Positions 53,588 to 62,835 of a stretch of DNA of 64,000 bases are shown here, in pieces. Origin of the DNA: Paucibacter sp963740455 (GTDB lineage Bacteria > Pseudomonadota > Gammaproteobacteria > Burkholderiales > Burkholderiaceae_C). The notes below the pieces were generated by a model. The model made no database searches. It was not told where the DNA came from and saw only the letters and a list, made by a program, of their open reading frames with translations. The stretch is taken from NCBI GenBank assembly GCA_963740455.1, contig CAVUEF010000013.1:248001-312000 (forward strand). Direction: 5' to 3'. The translations under genes were made by a program, and so were the position numbers. How positions within the stretch are numbered: the first letter of the stretch is position 1; every line of letters begins with the position of its first letter.

Positions 53588-54840
53588 CAGTATTTCAGGG
53601 TTGAAAGGCCGCGCAGCAGATCGTCGGTGATGTCGTCGACATGCTCAAGGCCAACGGCCAGACGTATCAGGCCTTGACCGATTCCGGCGGCCGCGCGCTG
53701 GGCATCCGACAGGCGGCCGTGCGAGGTTGTGGCGGGGTGGGTGATGATGGACTTGGTATCACCCAGGTTGGTGGCGACGCTCAGCACCCGGGTGCTGTCG
53801 ATCACATGAAACGCTGCCGCGCGCGCGGCTTCGGGCCCTTCCTCACCATTGCGGCCGCGCAGCACGAAAGACACGACGGCACCGCCCTGCCCGCCCTGTT
53901 GACGCATCGCCAGCTCATGCTGCGGGTGCGAAGCCAGCCCCGGGTAGTAGACGCGTTCCACCTGGGGCTGACGCTCCAGCCAGCGCGCCACGGCCAGCGC
54001 GCTCTCGCTGTGGGCCTTCATGCGCAGATTCAGCGTCTCCAGCCCCTTGAGCACGACCCAGGCGTTGAACGGCGACAGAGTCATCCCGGCGGTGCGGATC
54101 ACCGGCCCGAACACATCCTTGATCAGCTTCTCGGGGCCGCACAAGGCGCCCGCCATCACGCGGCCCTGTCCGTCCAGATACTTGGTGCCGGAATGCATCA
54201 CCAGGTCGGCTCCCAGTGCCGCAGGCCGCTGCAGCGCCGGCGAGCAAAAGCTGTTGTCGACCACCAGCAAGGCACCGGCGCCGTGGGCCAGATCGGCCAG
54301 CGCCCGGATGTCACAGACTTCGGTCAGCGGGTTCGTCGGGGTCTCGGCGAAGAAGAGCCGGGTGTTGGGTTTGAGCGCCGCGCGCCACTCGGCCAGATCG
54401 GTCTGCGAGACGAAGCTGGTCTCGACGCCGAACTTGCCAAACTCCTTGGCAAACAGGTTTATGGTCGAGCCGAACACCGAGCGCGAGCAGACCACATGGT
54501 CGCCCGCCTTGAGCAGGCCCATGATCAGCAGCAGGATTGCGGCCATGCCGGTGGCGGTGGCCACCGCGGCCTCGGTGCCCTCCATCGCGGCCAGGCGCGC
54601 CTCGAAGCTGCGTACGGTGGGATTGCTGGTGCGCGAATAGGTGAAGTCCTCGGAAGCGGCGAAGCGACGCGCTGAGGTCTGGGCATCGGGTTGCACATAG
54701 CCGCTGGTGAGAAACAAGGCTTCGGAGTTCTCGCCGTACTGGCTCGGCGCCAGCGCCTCGCGAACGGCCAGAGTCTCGGGGCGCAGGCCCTCGGGCAGGC
54801 GGGCCCGGTCGATGCGGCGCTCTTCGTCGTTCATGTTCAT
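53587..54840 (-). CDS. metZ: O-succinylhomoserine sulfhydrylase
   Basis: PLP enzyme making homocysteine directly from O-succinylhomoserine and sulfide. 417 residues, Cys/Met metabolism family. FTYSRTSNPTVRSFEARLAA, ATGMAAILLLIMGLLKAGDH and the PLP lysine in MHSGTKYLDGQGRVMAG are visible. MetZ rather than MetB or MetC is inferred from the LTSGYVQPDAQTSARRF stretch and the purF-metZ order usual in beta-proteobacteria. Start overlaps the purF stop (ATGA). Confidence 0.92.
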   Translation of the reverse strand: MNMNDEERRIDRARLPEGLRPETLAVREALAPSQYGENSEALFLTSGYVQPDAQTSARRFAASEDFTYSRTSNPTVRSFEARLAAMEGTEAAVATATGMAAILLLIMGLLKAGDHVVCSRSVFGSTINLFAKEFGKFGVETSFVSQTDLAEWRAALKPNTRLFFAETPTNPLTEVCDIRALADLAHGAGALLVVDNSFCSPALQRPAALGADLVMHSGTKYLDGQGRVMAGALCGPEKLIKDVFGPVIRTAGMTLSPFNAWVVLKGLETLNLRMKAHSESALAVARWLERQPQVERVYYPGLASHPQHELAMRQQGGQGGAVVSFVLRGRNGEEGPEAARAAAFHVIDSTRVLSVATNLGDTKSIITHPATTSHGRLSDAQRAAAGIGQGLIRLAVGLEHVDDITDDLLRGLSTLKY

Positions 54841-56354
54841 TGCCCCTCGCTGCCACTTTGCAGCGCCAGGCTGCTGCGCTCCGGGTCGCCATCTTCCTCG
54901 TCGATCTGAGACTTGCGCTGCCCCTGGATGGTCGCGAAATCCGCGTCCGAGACATCGCCGGTGATGTAATGCCCGTCAAAGCACGATGCCTCGAAGTTCG
55001 TGATTCTCGGGTTGAGCGCCGAGACCACGCGCTTCATCGCTGCCACGTCCTGATAGATCAGCGCGTCAGCGCCAATGAACTCGCGAATCTGCTCGATGCT
55101 GCGGTTATGCGCGATCAGTTCGGTCGAGGTGGGCATGTCGATGCCGTAGATATTGGGGTAACGCACCGGCGGCGCGGCCGATGCCATATAGACCTTGCGA
55201 GCACCCGCCTCGCGCGCCATTTGCACAATTTCCTTGGAGGTCGTGCCGCGCACGATCGAGTCGTCCACCAGCAGCACATTGCGGTTCTTGAACTCCAGGC
55301 CGATGGCATTGAGCTTTTGGCGCACCGACTTCTTGCGCACGCCCTGGCCCGGCATGATGAACGTGCGGCCCACATAACGGTTCTTCACGAAGCCCTCGCG
55401 ATAGGGCTTGCCGATCTTGTGCGCCAACTGCATGGCCGACGGCCGGCTCGATTCCGGAATCGGAATCACCACGTCAATGTCGCTGGGCGGCATGGTCGAA
55501 ATCAAGCGCTGTGCCAGCGTCTCGCCCAGGTTCAGGCGCGCCTGATAGACCGACACGCCGTCCATCACCGAGTCAGGCCTTGCCAGATAGACGAACTCGA
55601 ACATGCAGGGATTGAGGCTGGGATTCTCGGCACATTGCTGCGTATGTATCCGCCCGCCGGTGTCTACAAAAATGGCTTCGCCGGGCGCCACGTCGCGCGT
55701 CAGACGGTGGCCTGTGCCTTCCAATGCAACGCTCTCGCTGGCAAACATCACGTCGCCGGACTCGGACTCGCCGTACACCAGCGGCCGAATCCCGAACGGA
55801 TCGCGGAATGCAAGCAAGCCGTGGCCTGCGATCAAGGCAACCACCGCATACGAGCCCCTGATGCGCTTGTGCACCATGCGCACCGCCTTGAATACCTCGG
55901 CGGGCGTGAGCGGAAGGTCTCGCGCTGCCATCTCCAACTCATGCGCCAGCACATTGAGCAAGACCTCGGAATCGCTCCCGGTGTTGATGTGGCGCCGATC
56001 AATGTCGAACAGTTCCTTCTTGAGCGCGGACGCATTCGTCAGATTGCCGTTGTGCACCAGCACTAAGCCGAAAGGCGCGTTGACATAGAACGGTTGCGCC
56101 TCTTCTTCGCTGTACGCATTGCCTGCCGTCGGATAGCGCACCTGACCCAGCCCCACATTGCCGGGCAGTCCGCGCATATTGCGGGTGCGAAACACATCGC
56201 GCACCATGCCGCGTGCCTTGTGCATAAAGCATTTGTTGTCCAGCATGGTCACGATGCCAGCGGCGTCCTGACCGCGGTGCTGCAGCAGCAGCAACGCGTC
56301 ATACAGGAGCTGATTGACCGGCGCCTTGGAAATCAAACCAACGATGCCACACAT
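54837..56354 (-). CDS. purF: Amidophosphoribosyltransferase
   Basis: First committed step of purine synthesis. 505 residues. The mature N-terminal nucleophile cysteine follows Met1 (MCGIVGLISK), so no propeptide. Glutaminase marks: LLQHRGQDAAGIV, VGLGQVRYPTAGNA, LVHNGNLTNA; the PRPP site is VLLVDDSIVRGTTS. The long open frame upstream lies over cvpA and is not part of the protein. AGGAAG supports the start. cvpA precedes, as in many proteobacteria. Confidence 0.97.
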   Translation of the reverse strand: MCGIVGLISKAPVNQLLYDALLLLQHRGQDAAGIVTMLDNKCFMHKARGMVRDVFRTRNMRGLPGNVGLGQVRYPTAGNAYSEEEAQPFYVNAPFGLVLVHNGNLTNASALKKELFDIDRRHINTGSDSEVLLNVLAHELEMAARDLPLTPAEVFKAVRMVHKRIRGSYAVVALIAGHGLLAFRDPFGIRPLVYGESESGDVMFASESVALEGTGHRLTRDVAPGEAIFVDTGGRIHTQQCAENPSLNPCMFEFVYLARPDSVMDGVSVYQARLNLGETLAQRLISTMPPSDIDVVIPIPESSRPSAMQLAHKIGKPYREGFVKNRYVGRTFIMPGQGVRKKSVRQKLNAIGLEFKNRNVLLVDDSIVRGTTSKEIVQMAREAGARKVYMASAAPPVRYPNIYGIDMPTSTELIAHNRSIEQIREFIGADALIYQDVAAMKRVVSALNPRITNFEASCFDGHYITGDVSDADFATIQGQRKSQIDEEDGDPERSSLALQSGSEGQ

Positions 56355-56410
56355 GGCGATTCTTCCTTGTCCAAACCACTGGCCTGACCCTTGGACGGTC
56401 CGACCAACAC

Positions 56411-56905
56411 TCAAAGCCGAACGTATTGCCCCAGGATCGGCGGCAGCACGGGCTTGAGATCGAGCAGTACCACCTGCACCCACGGCAGCAACTTCGAGTC
56501 TTGCCATTGCCGCGATTGCCTGACGGGCGTCATACCAGTCAGCAACACGGCAAGCAGACAGATCAGTGCCCCTCGAACGAATCCGAAACCCGCGCCCATC
56601 AACCGGTCCAGGCCACTCAGCGGAGATGCCGCCACCAGCATGCGCACCAGCCGCGCGCCCAGGCTCCATATCACCAGTACGATCAGAAACGCTGCTGCCC
56701 AGCCCACCAGCTGGTTCAGACCTGACCCTTGCGCCCCCACCGGTACCCAGTGCGCCACTTGCGGACCCAGGGCCTGCGCCGCGAAATAGGCCGCCACCCA
56801 ACCCAGCAGCGACAACACTTCGAACAACAGCCCGCGCCACAAGCCCACCAGCACCGAAACGGTCAGCACGGCGAAAATAAGAATATCAGCCCAGGCCAAG
56901 CTCAT
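56411..56905 (-). CDS. cvpA: CvpA family membrane protein
   Basis: Inner membrane protein of 164 residues needed for colicin V production in Escherichia coli and linked to envelope homeostasis. Four hydrophobic helices (about 8-25, 28-46, 62-82, 103-122). ADILIFAVLTVSVLVGLWRG and SGLDRLMGAGFGFVRGALI are typical. It lies between the SPOR gene (4 nt away) and purF (56 nt), the classic dedD-cvpA-purF order. Confidence 0.93.
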   Translation of the reverse strand: MSLAWADILIFAVLTVSVLVGLWRGLLFEVLSLLGWVAAYFAAQALGPQVAHWVPVGAQGSGLNQLVGWAAAFLIVLVIWSLGARLVRMLVAASPLSGLDRLMGAGFGFVRGALICLLAVLLTGMTPVRQSRQWQDSKLLPWVQVVLLDLKPVLPPILGQYVRL

Positions 56906-56909
56906 GGCA

Positions 56910-57671
56910 TCACAGCGTCAGCACGGCCGCAGGCAAGCCGGACGCACGCAGACGGGCCAACACCTTTTCGGCGGCTTCACGCGTCGCGAACGGCCCGATG
57001 CGCACGCGCGTACGTTTGCCGTCGGCGTTTGTGATCACCTGCGTATAGGTCTTCAGACCCAGTTTCTCGACCTTGAGCCGGGTGTCGTGGGCCGCGCCAG
57101 CCTCGGCAAACGCACCCACTTGCACCACGTAGCGAACCGCTGACTCCGGGCGCCTGACATCCGGCGCACTGGCGCTCTTGCTGCCCGACAGGACCGGCGC
57201 GTGCGTCTCGGCGACAGCTTTGACGACGGTCTTTTCGGCCGGTGTTTCGACGCTCTTGACCGGAGCATTTTCAATTGACTTGACCGCGACATCCGGCCTT
57301 GTCGTCGCCGGGGCGGACGCAGGCGCCGCCGCTTCCGACGCCCGCGCTGACGGCTCTGCGCCGCGGGAGTCGGTGATCACGCCAATCTTGCCGCTGGCTT
57401 CGTTACCCAAGTCCTTGGGCGCGGCCGGCATCGGCAAAGGCGCGACGCTTTCCTTGCGCGGGATCTCTATGGGCAGATCCACCGCAATGGGGCGTGGCTG
57501 GGTTTCAAACAGCAAGGGGAACCCAATCACGCCGATACCCACCAGCACCGCGGCGCCGATCAAGCGACGGCGCGCGCGCACGCGCAGGCGCTGCACCGCG
57601 TCCGCAGTGTCGGCCACTGGTTTGGCGGCCGGCGCCGACGCATCGCGTTTCAGAAAAGACAGCAGACCCAT
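56910..57671 (-). CDS. SPOR domain protein (DedD/FtsN-like)
   Basis: Membrane-anchored septal protein that binds denuded peptidoglycan at the division site. 253 residues: cytoplasmic tail, one helix (RLIGAAVLVGIGVIGFPLLF), a long Pro/Ala/Ser-rich linker and a C-terminal SPOR domain (RYVVQVGAFAEAGAAHDTRL to GLPAAVLTL). Position before cvpA-purF matches dedD. FtsN-like function is inferred from the domain only. Confidence 0.9.
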   Translation of the reverse strand: MGLLSFLKRDASAPAAKPVADTADAVQRLRVRARRRLIGAAVLVGIGVIGFPLLFETQPRPIAVDLPIEIPRKESVAPLPMPAAPKDLGNEASGKIGVITDSRGAEPSARASEAAAPASAPATTRPDVAVKSIENAPVKSVETPAEKTVVKAVAETHAPVLSGSKSASAPDVRRPESAVRYVVQVGAFAEAGAAHDTRLKVEKLGLKTYTQVITNADGKRTRVRIGPFATREAAEKVLARLRASGLPAAVLTL

Positions 57672-57784
57672 ATCGGAGCGTTTGAGTGGCCCGTTCGAGC
57701 GGCCGGTTGTTGGACACGCAGCAACGCGCGCCTGAGGTGCAGGAGCCGCCGCCTGGCGTCAAAGGGCAGTATTCACACAGGGGC

Positions 57785-59092
57785 TCAGTTCAGGTGTCCA
57801 GCCGTCAGGCGCGGCACACCGTTCTTCAGTACGCCACCCACGGTGTGAAAGGATCCAAAGACGAGAATTCTATCAGCGGGGGCAGCCACGGCCGCCGCTG
57901 CCTCGAGGGCTGACATGGGGTCGGCGAGACAGGTGACTTGCACGTCGGCCGGCGCCTTGAACGCGTCGTGCGACTGCAGGGTCCGAAACTGTTGCTCGAG
58001 TTGCGCTGCGGTGGCGGCGCGGGCAATCGAAAGGTCGGTGAAAAACCAATGGTCCACGAGCGGCGCCATCAATCTGAAGATGCTCGCGATGTCCTTGTCG
58101 GCCATCACGCCAAACACCGCGTGGGTGCGGGGGAAAAAGCCCATCTGATCGAGGTTCTGCGCGAGCGCGGCGACGGCATGCGGGTTGTGCGCGACATCCA
58201 GCACCAAGGCAGGCTGGCCTGGCACGATTTGAAAGCGCCCCGGCAAGTCCACCATGGCCAGGCCACTGCGTACCGCCTGGGCGCTGACAGGCAGCCGCTC
58301 GAACAAGGCCTCGAACACAGCCAGCACTGCGGACGCATTGAGCAACTGGTTGGCGCCGCGCAGTGCCGGATACGCCAGCGCGTTGAAGCGGCGCTGGTGG
58401 CCAGTCCAATTCCATTGTTGACGGTCGCCGCTGTAGCTGAAGTCACGCCCGATCAATCGCAGATCGGCACCGATCTCGGTGGCATGGTCGATGATGCTTT
58501 GCGGCGGCATCGGGTCGCTCAGCACGGCGGGCTTTCCGCTGCGCATGATGTGCGCCTTTTCCAGACCGATAGCCTCGCGGTCGGGCCCCAGATACTCGAC
58601 ATGGTCGATGTCTATGCTGGTGATGACAGAACAATCGGCGTCGATGACGTTGACCGCGTCCAGCCGCCCGCCCAGGCCCACTTCCAGAATCACCAGGTCC
58701 AGCGGCTCCTCGGCCAGCCTGCGCATGATGGCCAGGCTCGTGAACTCGAAAAACGTCAGCGCCATGGTGCCGCGTGCGGCCTCGACGGCTTCGAAGTGCG
58801 GCAGCAGGCTTTCGGCCGAAACCGAAGCGCCGTTCACCCGGCAACGTTCCTCGAAGTGGACAAAATGCGGCTTGATGTACAGGCCGACGCGGTAGCCGGC
58901 CTGCAGCGCAATCATTTCCATCATCGCGCAGGTAGAACCCTTGCCGTTGGTCCCGGCCACCATCACCACAGGCACCTTGAACTTCAGCCCCAGCGCGTCG
59001 CGCAACAGCACGGTGCGCGCGAGCGTCATGTCGATCTCTTTGGGGTGCAGGCGCAGGCAGTGGTCCAGCCACTCGGACAAAGTTTTCTTCAT
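57785..59092 (-). CDS. folC: Bifunctional folylpolyglutamate/dihydrofolate synthase
   Basis: Adds glutamate to dihydropteroate and to folates. 435 residues from the ATG at 59092 (frame open upstream). Mur-ligase fold: VVMVAGTNGKGSTCAMMEMI is the P-loop, LDLVILEVGLGGRLDAVNVI and SITSIDIDHVEYLG hold the metal and folate sites, and VLDVAHNPHAVAAL the second-domain site. A weak ribosome site precedes the start. The 117-nt gap to accD holds nothing notable. Confidence 0.96.
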   Translation of the reverse strand: MKKTLSEWLDHCLRLHPKEIDMTLARTVLLRDALGLKFKVPVVMVAGTNGKGSTCAMMEMIALQAGYRVGLYIKPHFVHFEERCRVNGASVSAESLLPHFEAVEAARGTMALTFFEFTSLAIMRRLAEEPLDLVILEVGLGGRLDAVNVIDADCSVITSIDIDHVEYLGPDREAIGLEKAHIMRSGKPAVLSDPMPPQSIIDHATEIGADLRLIGRDFSYSGDRQQWNWTGHQRRFNALAYPALRGANQLLNASAVLAVFEALFERLPVSAQAVRSGLAMVDLPGRFQIVPGQPALVLDVAHNPHAVAALAQNLDQMGFFPRTHAVFGVMADKDIASIFRLMAPLVDHWFFTDLSIARAATAAQLEQQFRTLQSHDAFKAPADVQVTCLADPMSALEAAAAVAAPADRILVFGSFHTVGGVLKNGVPRLTAGHLN

Positions 59093-59209
59093 GTTTGCGG
59101 AACAGGCCCAGCTAAGGCGTTGCGGGAAAGACCTGGTCGTACGCGGCAAGCGCCATTGACAACAGACTGGCGGGCAAGCTTTGCCTGCGACAGATCAAGG
59201 GTCCTGTGT

Positions 59210-60082
59210 TCAAGCCACCGCGTCGGCGCTTTGGCGTTGCAGCATGGCCAGCGCGCGGGCGATGGTGGGACGCAGTTCGCGTCGGTCGACAATCATGTCG
59301 ATCGCACCCTTCTCGACCAGAAACTCGGCGCGCTGAAAACCCGGCGGCAGCTTCTCGCGCACCGTGTTTTCGATCACGCGCGGACCGGCGAAGCCGATCA
59401 AAGCCTTGGGCTCGGCAATCACGACGTCGCCCAGAAAGGCAAAGCTGGCCGACACGCCGCCCATGGTCGGGTCGGTCAAGACGCTCACATAAGGCAGTCT
59501 GGCCTTGGCCAGGCGCGTCAGCGCCGCATTCGTCTTGGCCATCTGCATCAGGCTCAGCAGGCCCTCCTGCATACGCGCGCCGCCCGTCGCCGTGAAGCAG
59601 ATGAAGGGCGTCTTCTGCTCGATGGCAGTTTCGACACCGCGCACAAAGCGCTCGCCAACCACCGACCCCATCGACCCGCCCATGAAATCGAACTCGAAAC
59701 AGGCCGCCACCACGGGCACCGTCATCACTGCGCCACCCATCACGACCAGCGCGTCGGTCTCGCCGGTGTTTTCGAGCGCCTCTCTCAAACGATCCGGGTA
59801 CTTCTTGCTGTCCTTGAACTTGAGCGCGTCGATCGGCAACACTTCCTGACCGATCTCGTAGCGGCCCTCGCCGTCGAGAAACACGTTCAGCCGTGCGCGT
59901 GCGCCGATGCGGTGGTGATGCGCGCACTTGGGACAGACGTTGGCGTTTTGCTCCAGGTCGGTCTTGTACAGCACCGTCTCGCAAGACGGACACTTGGTCC
60001 ACAGGCCTTCGGGCACCGTGCGGCGCTCGCTCGGATCGGTCGGTTGAATCTTGGGAGGGAGGAGTTTTTCAAGCCAGCTCAT
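59210..60082 (-). CDS. accD: Acetyl-CoA carboxylase carboxyltransferase subunit beta
   Basis: With AccA, transfers the carboxyl group from biotin to acetyl-CoA in fatty acid synthesis. 290 residues. The N-terminal zinc ribbon has CPSC and CPKC pairs. VVAACFEFDFMGGSMGSVVG and the oxyanion segment TATGGARMQEGLLSLMQMAK, plus SFAFLGDVVIAEPKALIGFA, are diagnostic. trpA ends 3 nt upstream, so trpFBA-accD appear co-transcribed. Confidence 0.97.
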   Translation of the reverse strand: MSWLEKLLPPKIQPTDPSERRTVPEGLWTKCPSCETVLYKTDLEQNANVCPKCAHHHRIGARARLNVFLDGEGRYEIGQEVLPIDALKFKDSKKYPDRLREALENTGETDALVVMGGAVMTVPVVAACFEFDFMGGSMGSVVGERFVRGVETAIEQKTPFICFTATGGARMQEGLLSLMQMAKTNAALTRLAKARLPYVSVLTDPTMGGVSASFAFLGDVVIAEPKALIGFAGPRVIENTVREKLPPGFQRAEFLVEKGAIDMIVDRRELRPTIARALAMLQRQSADAVA

Positions 60083-60085
60083 GCT

Positions 60086-60898
60086 TCAGGCTCCAGTACT
60101 TTTCGAGTCCAGCGCAGCGCGGATCTCTTTGATGAATTTTGCGCCAGTGGCCGCGACATTCTCGGGCGGTTCGACTTCGAGCAACTGCACCAGACGCGAC
60201 CCGATCACCACCGCGTCTGCCACTTCAGCCACGGCCTTGGCGCTAGCCGCGTCCGTGATGCCAAATCCCACACCCACGGGGACGCTCACATGCGCCCTGA
60301 TGCGAGGCAGCATCGCCGCCACGGCATCGGTATCCAGATGCCCGGCGCCGGTCACCCCTTTGAGCGCCACATAGTACACGTAGCCACTGGCCACACGTCC
60401 CACCATCGCCATGCGCGCATCGGTGGACGTCGGCGAGAGCAAGAAGATCGGATCCAGCCCCTGACCCTTCAAGGCAGCGGCAAAGTCCTCGCACTCTTCT
60501 GGCGGATAGTCGACCACCAGCACACCATCGACGCCGGCCACCTTGGCGTCCATCACGAAGGATTCGACACCGTAACGCTCGATCGGGTTGGCGTATCCCA
60601 TCAAGACCACCGGCGTGCTCGTATTTTGAGCGCGGAAGGCATGCACAAAACCCAGCACCTGGCGCAGTCCGACGCCCTTGGCCACGGCGCGCTCGGCGGC
60701 GCGTTGGATCACCGGACCATCGGCCATCGGGTCCGAGAACGGCACGCCCAGCTCGATCACATCGGCACCTGCTCGGGCAAGCGCCAGCATCAGCTCGACA
60801 GTGCGTTCCGGATAGGGATCGCCCGCGGTCACGAACGGAATCAAGGCCTTGCGGCCCTGCGCATGAACTGCGGCAAACTTGGCCGCAATGCGGCTCAT
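60086..60898 (-). CDS. trpA: Tryptophan synthase alpha subunit
   Basis: Cleaves indole-3-glycerol phosphate to indole, which is channelled to TrpB. 270 residues. ALIPFVTAGDPYPERTVELM, the catalytic Glu in GADVIELGVPFSDPMADGP, catalytic Asp in VDGVLVVDYPPEE and VGFGITDAASAKAV are conserved. The ATG overlaps the trpB stop (ATGA); the open frame upstream lies over trpB. Confidence 0.98.
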   Translation of the reverse strand: MSRIAAKFAAVHAQGRKALIPFVTAGDPYPERTVELMLALARAGADVIELGVPFSDPMADGPVIQRAAERAVAKGVGLRQVLGFVHAFRAQNTSTPVVLMGYANPIERYGVESFVMDAKVAGVDGVLVVDYPPEECEDFAAALKGQGLDPIFLLSPTSTDARMAMVGRVASGYVYYVALKGVTGAGHLDTDAVAAMLPRIRAHVSVPVGVGFGITDAASAKAVAEVADAVVIGSRLVQLLEVEPPENVAATGAKFIKEIRAALDSKSTGA

Positions 60899-62160
60899 AC
60901 CGCCTCCTTGCGCAAGCTCATATCGCCTTTGACCGACTGCCCCTGACACGACGGTCGGCAGAAGAATTCGGCCTTCGAAAGATCCGCCACCGTGCCGATG
61001 TCCTTGTCGCCGCGGCCCGACAGATTGACCAGCAAGTGCTGATCGGCCCGCAGCGTCGGTGCCAGCTTCATCGCATAGGCGACGGCGTGGCTCGACTCGA
61101 GCGCCGGGATGATGCCTTCGGTGCGGCACAAATGGTGGAAGGCGGCCAGCGCCTCCTGGTCGGTGATGCTGACGTATTCGGCGCGGCCGATGTCCTTCAG
61201 ATAGGCGTGCTCGGGGCCGACGCCGGGGTAGTCCAGCCCGGCCGAAATCGAATGCGTTTCGATGATCTGGCCGTTCGCGTCCTGCAGCAGATAGGTGCGG
61301 TTGCCGTGCAGCACGCCAGGGCTGCCGGCCGTCAAGGTGGCGGCATGGCGGCCGGACTCGAGACCGAGCCCCGCCGCCTCGACGCCGATCAACCGGGTCG
61401 ATGCATGCGGGATATAGGGATAGAAGATGCCGATGGCATTGCTGCCGCCGCCCACACACGCGATCACCGCGTCGGGCTGGCAGCCCGCCATCTCGGGCAT
61501 TTGCACCAGGCATTCGTCGCCGATGACGCGCTGGAAGTCGCGCACCATCACCGGATAGGGATGCGGCCCCGCCACCGTGCCGATGATGTAGAAGGTCGAC
61601 TCGACATTGGTGACCCAATCGCGCATGGCTTCGTTCAGCGCGTCCTTCAGCGTCTTGCTGCCTGATTCGACCGGCACCACGCGGGCACCCAGCAAGTTCA
61701 TGCGATACACATTGGGCGACTGGCGCTTGACGTCTTCGCTGCCCATATAGACCACGCATTCCATGCCGTAGCGCGCGCAAATGGTGGCCGTGGCCACGCC
61801 ATGCTGACCCGCGCCAGTCTCGGCAATCACGCGTTTCTTGCCCATGCGCCGCGCCAGCAAGGCCTGGCCTATGGTGTTGTTGACCTTGTGCGCGCCGGTG
61901 TGGTTGAGGTCTTCGCGCTTGAGGTAGATCTGCGCGCCGCCGAGCTCGCGGCTCATGCGCGCGGCGTGATAGATCGGACTCGGGCGCCCCACGAAATGCG
62001 CCAACTCGCTTCGGTACTCGGCGATGAATTCAGGATCCTTTCGGTAGTGCTCGTAAGCCTCCTTGAGCTCGTCGAGGGCGTGGACCAGCGTCTCGGCGAC
62101 AAAGCTGCCGCCATAAGGCCCGAAATGCCCGCGTGCGTCGGGCTGGTGGTATTCAAACAT
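60895..62160 (-). CDS. trpB: Tryptophan synthase beta subunit
   Basis: PLP enzyme joining indole and serine to tryptophan. 421 residues. GHFGPYGGSFVAETLVHALD, the PLP lysine in LNHTGAHKVNN, AETGAGQHGVATATICA, CVGGGSNAIGIFYPYI and NLSGRGDKDIGTV are intact. The C-terminus is slightly longer than in Escherichia coli (ends GDMSLRKEAV). trpF lies 12 nt upstream. Confidence 0.98.
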   Translation of the reverse strand: MFEYHQPDARGHFGPYGGSFVAETLVHALDELKEAYEHYRKDPEFIAEYRSELAHFVGRPSPIYHAARMSRELGGAQIYLKREDLNHTGAHKVNNTIGQALLARRMGKKRVIAETGAGQHGVATATICARYGMECVVYMGSEDVKRQSPNVYRMNLLGARVVPVESGSKTLKDALNEAMRDWVTNVESTFYIIGTVAGPHPYPVMVRDFQRVIGDECLVQMPEMAGCQPDAVIACVGGGSNAIGIFYPYIPHASTRLIGVEAAGLGLESGRHAATLTAGSPGVLHGNRTYLLQDANGQIIETHSISAGLDYPGVGPEHAYLKDIGRAEYVSITDQEALAAFHHLCRTEGIIPALESSHAVAYAMKLAPTLRADQHLLVNLSGRGDKDIGTVADLSKAEFFCRPSCQGQSVKGDMSLRKEAV

Positions 62161-62172
62161 GAGCTGCTTTCT

Positions 62173-62820
62173 TCAGGAAGTCAGGTTTGCAATGCGGGCA
62201 TCGGCCTTGCGCACTGCATCGCAAAATTGACGTATCAGGTCGGGGCTCTTGAGGCCTTTGGAAACCTCCACACCCGAGCTCACGTCAACGGCCCAGGGCC
62301 GCACCTGAAGCATTCCGGCTGCCACATTTCCGGCATGCAACCCACCAGACAAAACGACTGGAGAGCGCACGTTGCTTGGAATGAGTGACCAATCGAAAAC
62401 CTTTCCGCCACCGCCATAACCGTCGACTGGGGCGTCGAGCAGCACCGCCTGGGCGTCTGAATACTGTTGCACGAAGTCTAACAAATCAAGATCGGGCCGC
62501 ATGCGCGCGGCGCGAATGAAGGGCCGGCCCGCCTGACGGCATTGCTCAAGCGTCTCATCACCATGGAATTGCAGCACCAGATGGGGAATCGCCGCCACTG
62601 CCTTGGCAATCTCGGCGGGCGCCGCATTCACGAACAAGCCGACCGGGGTCACGAAGGGTGGCAGCGTGCGCGCCAGTTCGGCCGCGCGCGCCAGCGTCAC
62701 ATGGCGCGGACTGCGTTCGTAAAACACGAGTCCGATGGCGTCGGCACCTGCCTCGACGGCCGCGCGCAAGTCCTGCTCGCGGCTCAGACCGCAAATCTTG
62801 ATACGTGTGCGACGGTTCAT
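62173..62820 (-). CDS. trpF: Phosphoribosylanthranilate isomerase
   Basis: Third enzyme of tryptophan synthesis, as a separate protein. 215 residues, TIM barrel. Catalytic Cys in RIKICGLSREQDL and Asp in AVLLDAPVDGYGGGGKVFDW; LQFHGDE and VDVSSGVEVSKGLKSPDLI are conserved. The trpC and trpD genes are not in this window. truA lies 15 nt upstream. Confidence 0.97.
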   Translation of the reverse strand: MNRRTRIKICGLSREQDLRAAVEAGADAIGLVFYERSPRHVTLARAAELARTLPPFVTPVGLFVNAAPAEIAKAVAAIPHLVLQFHGDETLEQCRQAGRPFIRAARMRPDLDLLDFVQQYSDAQAVLLDAPVDGYGGGGKVFDWSLIPSNVRSPVVLSGGLHAGNVAAGMLQVRPWAVDVSSGVEVSKGLKSPDLIRQFCDAVRKADARIANLTS

Positions 62821-62835
62821 GATGCGGACCCGTTG

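Noticed and set aside
57938..60946. A 1002-codon plus-strand open frame across folC, accD and trpA
   Set aside because: It runs opposite to three clear genes and is rich in His, Arg and Gln, the mark of an antisense frame in high-GC DNA.
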